Shown: positions 55,405 to 64,000 of the stretch, in pieces
Layout of the letters: each line of letters begins with the position of its first letter
How positions within the stretch are numbered: the first letter of the stretch is position 1
From: Cephalotus follicularis
Lineage: Eukaryota > Streptophyta > Magnoliopsida > Oxalidales > Cephalotaceae
DNA length: 64,000 bases
Reading direction: 5' to 3'
NCBI GenBank assembly: GCA_001972305.1
Contig: BDDD01002104.1
Location: 62,001 to 126,000 of the forward strand
Position numbers and translations under genes: made by a program
The notes under the pieces: model-generated
The model's input: the letters and a program-made list of their open reading frames with translations, nothing else
What the model was told of the DNA's origin: nothing
The model's database searches: none

Positions 55405-58400
55405 TGTGACACCCCGTCACATTTACGACGCTAATTTGCAAAACACGTGAGCGGGCAAAACATGTGAGTAGAATATTAGTATTATTAATATTATATGTAA
55501 AATTAAAAAAAATAAAAATAAAAATAAAAAACAGAGCCTGGCGCGTCTAGAAGGCGCTAGACGCGCCAGGCAATTAAAAGGAAATGAGGGGGGCTCGGGC
55601 GCATAGCGCCCGAGAATGAGAGAGAACAGAGACGAGAGAAAGAGAGATAGCGCGAGAGAGAGGGAGAGACCGGGAGAGAAAAGTCGGGCGAGGCGCAGGA
55701 GGCCGGGGAAGAAGGCGGACGACGACACCACCGCTGCCAGGTATCCCTCTCTTCCTCCTTTCTCTTTCTTCTCTCTTATTTTTCTTCTCTTTCGCGCCAA
55801 ACGGCCACTGCCGTTGCTCCTCCGCCACTTTTGGCATCACGGATGGGTGCGGTCATGGTCTAGAAGACCACCTCTTCCCATTTCGACGGCTGTTGTGGCG
55901 TGATTCGGCCAGAAACGGCCGGATTTCAGCGATTGAGTCAACTGAGCGAGTTGACTCACTGCCGCCTCTGTCGCCGATTCCCGGCGAGTCTCGGCCACCA
56001 ATGAGTAGACCAGAGCTTGTGGATGCCAGGGATGGTGAGACCGGAGCAATGGCGTCTCGGCCGGAGCTCGGGTGCGGCGGCAGCCGCCGATTCTCGGTGA
56101 GTTACGGGCGGAGATGTGTAGGCCTGGTTGTTTTATGACTTATTTGTGAAGTGGCTATATTTGTTGGATGACTGACGAGTTGACTCAGTGAGTCAACTCA
56201 CTGCCGGCGGTGGCTGCTCGTTTCCGGGCAAGCCGCCGTGACTTTCTATCAATAATGTGAGTTGATCAATTGTTTTAGGGGTTGTTTTAGGTGTCGTCGA
56301 AACTTTGGCAGGTTGATCGGAAATTGGCCAAAGCTTCGGTGACTCACAGTGTTAAATGCGTATATGTAGAAAGTAACGGATATGTGTTGTTTATGCAGAG
56401 TGACGGATAATAGAGTTACGAAACGATGACGAGAACCAGATGGTCGATTCAAAGCTTCAAGGGGTTAGTTCGTGGAAGTATCGGCTATGATATTGTGAGT
56501 AGAACATCTCCTTCCCTCATTTTATTTGATTTCGAAATTCGTTAATGATTGCTATGTGTCATTATTGCGATTCCTAAGTATTATTTGATTTGTTGATAAT
56601 TTGATTTGGAATTGATTCCCATACTTGTTAATGGCACTCGTTGGTTGATTTTATCATACGATGTGGCTTGTTATATGATTCCATAATGGTTTCTTGGAAT
56701 CCTTTATTTACATTCTTGATTGAACTCCGATAGAACTTGTTAATTGTCCGTTGTGTAATTGAGTCTATAATCGCTTGCTTTGAACCCTTTATTGAAATTG
56801 ATTCCTTAATCGCTTGCGTTGAGACCTCTATTGATATTCCGATTGAATGTTCATATTAATATGACACGTTTGTCATTTGGGAATCCTTTGAGTAATCTCG
56901 TTTGAACTTCTACTTGATATGAGACCTTGAGATCATATATTCATCTCACCTCGTGACATCGTATCCGCATTGGCTCCTGCTGACATATATTATTTCTGTT
57001 GTTGTTATATCTGTTGGACTTCAACGAATATCTATTTTGTTCTATTGCTATTGCTATATTCATTCTAGCTTTGTATTGTCATATTGGAGTTGTGTTGTTA
57101 GCTATGTGCTCTTTTGTGGTTCTATCATGAGATGGCTATTGAGGGCCGGATTTGTTTATTTGGATTGGTTCCCTTATTGTATACTTGAGCACTGTTGGTT
57201 GATTTCCATGACTTGTTGATAGCTTCTATTGTTTGATTCGATCATGTAATATGACTCGATATCTTTCGTTTATTCGTTATCCTTTATTGGGTATTCTCTA
57301 TTGAAACCCTATGTTGATATGAGACATTTCTTAATTCATTCGCCTTTACTTCTATATCCGCTTGGCTTCCGAGGATAGATATTTGCTTCCTTGTTATTTC
57401 TATGCTCATCCTATTTCTGTATTGTTATATTTGAGCTCCGTTGTTGATATCGTTGAGCTATTCATTATTTGAGAGTCATGTTGTCTGCATATGTGCCCTG
57501 TTCTTGTGATATGTGATCTTGGTTGGGATTTGTATCCCGGTTGTCTTATGTTAACGTATTCATGATTGTGATGTGATTCCGAGCGGTTATATGCTTGATG
57601 CTCTGGGTGACTTGGTCACCTGCTCACACTTGTGACTTGTTATATGGTTATACTATTTATATTCTGATGCTGGGTACCGGGATTTTGGATATGTATTACC
57701 GGTCCAAGGAGAGGTATATGTTCGACGCTCAACTCTACTTAGCAGGCCCATTGGTCTATGATGGGGTGTTATGTGGAAACTGCCCCCGGGTTCCATACCC
57801 GGATCTGCGGTACACTATTGTCTATGATGGTACGCTGAGTGTGAGTGCAGTAGAGCTGCTCCATTACCCTCCTATTGGACTGTGTTTGGTTACTGATGTA
57901 TATATATATATATATATTGCGCGCGGTCCCTCGGATGAGGTTGAGTGTGCGTGCGGGTTTTTCGGACGATGGTCGGGTTCGTGCACTGATCATGCCGACC
58001 CCTCGTTCGAGGCAGAGGTAGGCACTCTACACCGGTGTATGATGGATGATGATCACATCCTGTAGCCTTACCTAGTATTATTGCTGCAGCGGTTATGTTA
58101 TGACGCCATGTGATTTGGCGGGGTTATGTTATGACGCCATGTGATTTGGCGGGGTTATGTTATGACGCCATGTGATTTGGCGAGGATATGAGACAGTGAC
58201 AGGATTGGTACCAGCATCCCCTTATACTTGTTGTTTATGATTCTTTGGGCACATATTACATTTTTGATGATTGATATTTGATTTATGATCGTGTCTTTGA
58301 GTTTGATATTCTGATACTTGGATTTATTGTGACTCTCATGTATTGGATTTCTGTCTTGACCTAGCTATTGTTCAGTGGACTTCTTTGGTGAGTCACTGGT

Positions 58401-59525
58401 TACTTCTTTGTGAGTCTATCGTATTGTAGAGTATTGACTTAATCATTGAGATTGTTTCATGGATTCTTGAGTTATTGCATTTGATGAGTTTGAGCGTTCT
58501 TTTATGGAGCCTTGTTAATATCTATGATCTTATCTGTGGAACTTAATTGTTGGATATTGAGATGGTCTTGATCTCTTTTGTAGAGCTTGTTCTTATTCTT
58601 GACTCATGTTTATATTGTGGAGCCATTTGTTGAATATCGAAATTTCCTTCCTGGATTTCGCTCGTACTTGCTTATCTTGATTCCCTTTTTATGAGTTAAC
58701 TTTTGTGGAATCTCGATATCCTTTTGTGGATCATGAAATCTTATGGATCTTGACATCTTCAGTGGATTTTGACTATCCCTTTGGATATTTATTTCTCTTG
58801 TGATTCTTGATGTCATTCTTACCGTAGATTTACTTTGTATTTTACTTGAGCTTATATTATTCTCATATTATTTGATACATAGTTATGGGAGATGTATTTG
58901 TTGTTTCTACTCACTTAGTCATTTGGACTAACCCCCTCTCTTTTCTTTCCTTTCCAGATAAAGGCAAGATGGTAAGTGATTGCTAGTCTGTTGCTGTTGA
59001 TGATTGACCACGGAGGCAGGGCATGCTACCAAGATTTTTAACACATGCATAGCATACTACATCAGCAACTAAATTACGCATTTCTCATGTTTTATATTAA
59101 TGTTTTCATATAATGTTTTCCTTTATAGTTTTGCTTTTAAAGGGCCGAGCCCTATAAATTTACTTTTATTGCTTGTTGAAATGGTTGAGGCTGAGCCCAA
59201 CCCATGTTTACTGTTTTAAAATATGGTTTGCTGAGGCCTGAGCCCGATTATAAACTGTTGATCCCTCCTTCGGGAGTGTGTTTATAAAATGTGTTTTTCT
59301 TTACAGGGGGCATATTCCTATAAACAGATACTACATTCCCGATTTTCGTAAAAATTTAAGAGTTAGAAAAATTTTCAAAGTTTTGGAAACGTTTAACTTT
59401 TTGATTTCCAAGTTTAAAGTGAGTTTTATAGAAACCATGTAGTGACTTCCGAAAGGAAGTTGCCATGTGTAACGCCATATCCGTTCTTAGTAGGATATCG
59501 GTTGTTGTAGGGAACGGGTGTGACA
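55405..59525 (+). repeat. Family C right LTR (long form, 4.1 kb)
   Basis: Starts TGTGACACCCCG and ends GGGTGTGACA. Modules in order: hairpins (55538-55569 and 55594-55614), CT-rich leader (55745-55795), GTCAAC/GTTGAC palindromes (55934-55958, 56177-56199), the 5' splice-site-like TGTGAGTAGAACATC (56494-56508), CCCCGGGTTCC/CCGGATCT (57782-57807), TA microsatellite (57898-57916), a 31-bp triple repeat (58092-58184), and TTAGTC-N5-GACTAA (58915-58931) followed by a pyrimidine tract and TTTCCAG (58951-58957). ORFs here, including one of 156 codons, look like chance. Confidence 0.88.
58092..58184. repeat. Three tandem copies of a 31-bp unit
   Basis: Units at 58092, 58123 and 58154, each starting GTTATGTTATGACGCCATG and ending GATTTGGCG. 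They are nearly identical. They lie in the long LTR only. Confidence 0.93.
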
Positions 59526-62051
59526 GAAGGATCCAAACCTTCTAGAGAACCTCAGCGAAGAGCAAATCCCTTGATGAAAGAAGCCATCCAAAAAGAAATT
59601 CTGAAGTGGCTAGACAATGGGATCATTTATCCCATTTCGGATAGTCAATGGGTTAGTCCAGTCCACGTTGTTCCAAAGAAATCCGGAGTAACGGTAGTGC
59701 AATCCTCCACCGACGATTTACTTCCTATGAAAATCCAAACCGGATGGAGGGTGTGCATTGACTACCGCAAGTTAAATACAGGAACCTGGAAGGACCATTT
59801 TCCACTTCCGTTTATCGATCAAATGCTTGATAGGTTGGTTGTTCATGAGTATTATTGTTTTCTCGATGGGTACTCCGGATACAATCAAATTCCCATCGCA
59901 CCACAAGATCAAGAGAAAACCACATTCACATGCCCTTTCGGAACATTTGCTTACCGACGCATGCCGTTTGGCCTATGCAATGCTCCCGTTACCTTCCAAA
60001 GGTGCATGATGAGTATTTTCTCTGACATGGTGGAAGATTTTCTTGAAGTATTTATGGATGACTTTTCCGTACATGGTTCCTCATTTTCTCAATGCCTTCA
60101 TCACCTAAAATTAGTACTCGAAAGAAGTCGAGAGAAGAATTTAGTGCTTAATTGGGAAAAGTGCAATTTTATGGTGAAGAAGGAGATCGTTCTTGGACAT
60201 GTAGTGTCAAAAGAAGGTATTCAGGTAGATAAAGCGAAAATTGAGGTCATCAAGCATTTGCCTCCACCTCGTAATGTGAAAGATATCCGAGCATTCCTCG
60301 GACATGCTGGTTTTTATCGAAGGTTCATAAAAGATTTTAGCAAGGTCGCACGTCCCTTGACTTCGCTCCTTGCGAAGGATCAAGATTTTGTCTTCTCTGA
60401 TGAGTGCCCTGTAGCATTTGACCGCTTAAAGAAGGAGCTCACTTTCGCTCCTATCATTCAGGCACCCATTTGGACTGAGCCTTTTGAGATCATGTGCGAC
60501 GCTTCCGACAGTGACATTGGAGCCGTTCTTGGACAAAGAATGAATAAACTGCCTCACGTCATTTATTATGCTAGTAGGACCCTTTCTGATGCGCAATTGA
60601 ATTACACGACGACCGAGAAGGAATTTTTAGCTGTGGTCTTTGCTCTTGTGAAATTTCGTTCATATCTTTTAGGATCACATGTCATCGTGTATACTGATCA
60701 TGCTGCGATTCGGCATCTCATGAGTAAAAAGGATGCAAAAGCACGTCTTCTCCGGTGGGTTCTACTTCTTCAAGAGTTTGACGTTGAAATTCGAGACAAG
60801 AAAGGAACTGAGAATTTGGCAGCCGACCATCTATCCCGACTTCCCAATCCACTCGAGATCCATGGTCTGATTAATGAGAGTTTTTCGGATGAGCACATTC
60901 TGCGCGTTGAGAGGGAACCATGGTATGCGGACATAGTGAATTATCTTGTTACGGGAAGTCTACCCTCGGATTTGTCCGCTCAAGTTCGGCATAGGTTTCT
61001 GTCGCAAGCGAAACATTATTATTGGGATGATCCTTATCTTTTTAAAGCATATCCGGATTTGATTTTACGACGATGTATTCCTGATCATGAGCATCGCTTG
61101 ATTCTATCTTTTTGTCATGATCAAGCATGTGGTGGACATTTCGGCCCGACCAAGACAGCGGCTAAGGTTCTACAATGTGGTTTTTATTGGCCAAAGATTT
61201 TTAAAGATGCATTTCAGTACTGTAAGGCTTGTGGTTCGTGTCAAGCTTTAGGATGTGTGACGAAACGAAATATGATGCCTTTGACACCGATTTTGACGGT
61301 CGAGATCTTTGATGTATGGGGTATTGATTTTATGGGTCCGTTTCCCAATTCGTTTGGGAACTTATATATCCTTCTTGCTGTTGACTATGTTTCAAAGTGG
61401 ATTGAGGCGATACCTTGTCGAACAAATGACAACTACGTTGTTGTTAAATTTCTCAAGGGACATATTTTCTCTCGTTTTGGCATTCCACGTGCCATTATCA
61501 GTGATCGTGGTACTCATTTTTCCAATCGTTCTTTTGAAGCATTGATGAAAAGATATGGGATTACTCACAAGCTCGCCACACCATATCATCCCCAAACGAG
61601 TGGGCAAGTTGAGGTATCTAATCGCCAAATCAAGCAAATTCTCGAAAAAATAGTTAACCCCAATAGAAAGGATTGGTCGACGCGACTTGTGGATGCTTTA
61701 TGGGCTTATCGAACCGCTTTAAAGACCGACCTTGGTCAATCTCCTTGCCGTCTTGTGTATGGTAAGGCTTGTCATCTTCCGGTGGAATTAGAACATCGGG
61801 CCTATTGGGCCATTAAGCGTTTTAATTTTGATCGTTCCATTGCGGGTAGTCATCGTGCACTTCAATTATCTGAATTAGAAGAAATTCGAAATGATGCGTA
61901 TGACAATGCGAATATTTCCAAAGAAAAACCCAAGGCTTTTCATGATGCGCGGATTTTACGAAAAAGCTTCGAAGTAGGAGACAAGGTTCTTTTTTATAAT
62001 TCACGTTTACATTTGTTTCCTGGTAAATTGAGGTCTCGTTGGGATGGTCCA
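59526..62051 (+). CDS. Athila-like pol: RT, RNase H, integrase
   Basis: Open for about 840 codons after the chromovirus insertion. [22 protein letters not shown] (about residues 25-45), [52 protein letters not shown], catalytic [12 protein letters not shown] (near 60050-60085), [26 protein letters not shown]. RNase [54 protein letters not shown]. Integrase: HHCC-like zinc part ([11 protein letters not shown] ... CKACGSCQ), core [58 protein letters not shown], and [19 protein letters not shown] at the end. The wording is Athila/Tat-type. It runs directly into LTR sequence near 62051. The true start lies left of the insertion. Confidence 0.93.
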
Positions 62052-62720
62052 ATTCCATCAATAAAAATCCTTGAATATTTGATTTGTTCTTCAATATTTC
62101 TGCCTTCGCACACACTTTGTCTGTCTGATTAAAATCCACAAACATCTTGTCGGTGAAGCTGAAAATTGGCGAATAAATGGTGCTTAATTCAACAGAGTCT
62201 GCTCATACGATTTGTCGCAACGAACACACTTTGTATAGACCTAGCATGTCTACTCATACGTCTTGCCGCCGTTATTGTTTCCGTACTTCGTATAGACCTA
62301 GCATGTCTACTCATACATCTTGTCATCACCGCCGCACTCCGTATAGACCTAGCTCTCGTTGTTTATCAAGGTATGATCGTTTAACTTCATGGAATTGTTC
62401 AATACAATCTACGGTGAGTTTGTATACCCTAAACCCGTTTCTTTATTATATATTTTCTTCACTTTTATTTATTGCATGTTTTATTTCTTAGTATTTTAAA
62501 TTCAACGTTTTCAATTATCGTAGTTTTTATTTCCAGTTTTGTTTATTTATTTTACTTTGCATAATTAGGAGTAGTTTGTTATATTATCTCAAACATTGGT
62601 ATACTTCGCCTAGGTTGGATAGATTACAACTAGTTTACGTTTCCCTGCGTTCAACCTGTTACTGCATGTTCCGTGCACTTGCGGCTATAAATATTAAAAC
62701 ATTCTTTTTAGCGGTGAACA
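62052..62720 (+). repeat. Athila-like right LTR, terminal part
   Basis: Matches 44262-44930 of the left LTR with roughly 20 differences in 670 bp by hand count. It ends GCGGTGAACA, followed by the TSD CATAT. It directly follows pol. Confidence 0.9.
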
Positions 62721-62725
62721 CATAT

Positions 62726-63656
62726 TCACCTCTACATAAGACAAAGAGGGCATACCTTTGCCAATTGATCAAAGGAATGTCACACAGTTCCTTTTCCAAT
62801 GTCCTGGCTTCCCGTAGTGGAAGCACGGTCCTCTAGCAAGAGCTTCTGAGGCAGACGCCTCAGCAGGTGCAACCCTTGCGAGAGTGTCCGCCGCAGCAAT
62901 AGCTTGCTGGTTTGTCTAATTACGTTGTCTGACTTTTGCTGGTTTGAAAGATATCGGTTGTGGTGGTATCATCCCATTTTTAGTCTTTCCCTTCTCAAGG
63001 TTGGACTTGCCCTTCCTCTTGGGCCTACGGGACTACCCAACCATCATGACTGGTGCCTTGCCCTTATTCATGTTTACTTCGGCTTCCCTCAGCATGTTTA
63101 AAAGATCAGGCGGAGTAGCTGATATCCTATTCATGTTAAAATTGGTGATGAAACCAGATAAGGAAGGTGGAAGTGAATGAAGGATCAGATATGTGCGTAA
63201 TTCAGCATCCTGAATGATGCAAATAGAAGCAAGACGTTCAATCGCATCAATCATCTTAAGCACATGATCATTAATAGAAGATCCTTAAGCCATTTTAGTG
63301 CCATACAGCTCAGCAGTGAGCTGGAATCGAGCATTCCTACTAGTCTCTCCGTATAACTGGCGGAGATGTAGGAGAATTTCCCTGGAGTCTCGCATCGATT
63401 CATGCTAGACTTGTAGGGCATTGCTCATCGATGCCATCAGGTAGCTTCTGACTTTCTTTTCATTAGACTCCAATTTATTATAAATGGCATGATCTTCGGT
63501 TGAGCCATCTTCAGCAGGCAGTGCTGCCATAGGGGCCTCTAGGACATAATCTATGTCATCAGAATTCAAAACTATTTTGACATTCCGTAGCCAGTCCATA
63601 TAATTTGGACCTATCAACTGATTCTTCTCAAGAATTACAGTGATGGGGTTTGTCAT
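62726..63656 (-). pseudogene. Tork-type copia gag remnant
   Basis: The minus strand starts MTNPITVILEKNQLIGPNYM at 63656. It contains WLRNVKIVLNS, YNKLESNEKKVRSYLMASM, then ELRTYLILHSLPPSLSGFI and RISATPPDLLNMLREAEVNMN (blocks) near 63050-63200, and a zinc-knuckle block (KPGHWKRNC) near 62780-62815. This is the Tork-type copia gag. It meets the Athila-like insertion at the TSD CATAT (62721-62725); pol of the same element is at 40713-43508. It is a fossil with a few breaks. Confidence 0.88.
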
Positions 63657-64000
63657 TGTGATTTTCTACAGATATAAAATAAAGACAATATATAGATAAA
63701 TTCGATTTAAATGTTTATAACCATAAAGATTTGGTCTTTTATCTTTTAGGTGTTTTCCCTCTCAGGCTCCCAATGTTTTACGCGAATCCCATAACCCTCA
63801 AACATTATGGGAGATGAGAAATAACAATCCAAGTCTCATTGATCTTATTTCTGAGTGGGGATCTGTGTCCTACAACATATTCAATATAACCTTGACGGGG
63901 GCCAAAACGTCATATTAAATCTTGTAGTTAGGAAAACTCTTGCCAACCATACAATAGTATGATTCCTGATCATCGCTTTTGCCTCTAGTTTACATATGAC
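63657..64000 (-). repeat. Tork-type copia leader and start of 5' LTR
   Basis: Upstream of the minus-strand gag. AACATTGGGAGCCTGAG (minus) near 63760-63775 resembles a degraded primer-binding area, so the 5' LTR probably begins at about 63774 and runs beyond the right edge. The LTR part shows no clear match to 33457-34754, so the LTR pair is not confirmed. Confidence 0.45.

Larger units (their letters stand above)
51764..59525 (+). mobile_element. Chromovirus (gypsy) with very unequal LTRs, family C
   Basis: Left LTR 51764-52525 (762 bp), primer-binding site 52529-52540, interior to 55404, polypurine tract AAGGGGGGGAGAT at 55392-55404, right LTR 55405-59525 (4,121 bp). The perfect TSD GAAGG lies at 51759-51763 and 59526-59530, within Athila-like pol. 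The interior (2.9 kb) keeps only traces of gypsy pol, so it is old or was already a non-coding element when it moved. It contains a 5S rRNA fragment at 54790-54877. The parts shared by the two LTRs differ at only a few per cent of sites, which argues for the second explanation. It is broken throughout. Confidence 0.9.
43509..62720 (+). mobile_element. Athila-like gypsy element with nested insertions
   Basis: The left LTR (43509-44930) starts TGTTTAGC and ends CAGTGAACA, followed by an Asp-type primer-binding site (44937-44954). Gag lies in two parts around a SIRE piece. Protease and the region before RT run to 51763, a chromovirus occupies 51764-59525, and RT, RNase H and integrase lie at 59526-62051. 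The last 669 bp of the right LTR end GCGGTGAACA at 62720. The perfect TSD CATAT lies at 43504-43508 and 62721-62725, inside Tork-type copia. The overlapping LTR parts differ at roughly 20 of 670 sites by hand count (about 3%), suggesting insertion on the order of 1 million years ago at commonly used plant rates (inference). It is broken, with several breaks. Confidence 0.9.

Noticed and set aside
57595-58065. 156-codon ORF as a host gene
   Set aside because: It lies wholly in the long family C LTR, overlaps a TA microsatellite and shared LTR modules, and has no recognisable domain.

Overview
This window is plant nuclear DNA and, as far as I can see, holds only repeats: a nest of LTR retrotransposons with no host gene. 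The evidence is plant-type Ty1/copia (SIRE and Tork types) and Ty3/gypsy (chromovirus/Tekay-like and Athila-like) pol sequence, plant primer-binding sites (initiator-Met type, and an Asp-type site in the Athila-like element), Cassandra elements with 5S rRNA-like LTRs, and a plant 5S rRNA fragment. The species cannot be told from the sequence; a seed plant with a large repeat-rich genome is the fair inference. All elements are treated as fossils. Their order of insertion is read from nesting and 5-bp target-site duplications (TSDs).

Layout. 1-5500: two SIRE copia pieces head to head, the right one carrying an accessory ORF interrupted by a Cassandra element (2067-2943) and ending in its 3' LTR (4561-5500). 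5501-8200: chromovirus pol and the start of its LTR. 8201-15290: an old LTR fragment split by a large solo LTR (8454-14387), which itself contains a Cassandra solo LTR (9852-10258) and a 2.7-kb chromovirus solo LTR (11407-14153). 15291-18699: LTR fragments and a Tork-type copia pol piece. 18700-27497: a chromovirus with both LTRs on the minus strand, the most complete gypsy element here. 27498-32660: a second SIRE piece with its 3' LTR.

33457-64000 is one nest. A Tork-type copia on the minus strand runs from a probable 3' LTR (33457-34754) to its gag and 5' LTR edge (62726-64000). Two insertions split it: a gag-only TR-GAG-like element (35033-40712, TSD CTGGA) and an Athila-like gypsy (43509-62720, TSD CATAT). 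The Athila-like element in turn holds a SIRE piece (45508-49697) and a chromovirus (51764-59525, TSD GAAGG). The chromovirus has a 762-bp left LTR, a 4,121-bp right LTR and a 5S rRNA fragment in its interior.

The most interesting signals are not coding. (1) Dense arrays of short palindromes centred on RTCGAY occur in the LTRs of unrelated families: AAGACRTCGAYGTCTT-like in SIRE (copia) and also in the Athila-like LTR (gypsy), and CAGTCGACTG in chromovirus LTRs. Spacers vary while the palindromes hold. (2) Three chromovirus-type LTR families share ordered modules: a 5' splice-site-like TGTGAGTRGRACAT, a CCCCGGGTTCC/CCTGGATCT block and, in the two where it survives, TTAGTC-N5-GACTAA followed by a pyrimidine tract and CAG. 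This looks like an intron inside the LTR leader. (3) 5S rRNA sequence appears in two settings: Cassandra LTRs and the interior of a gypsy element.
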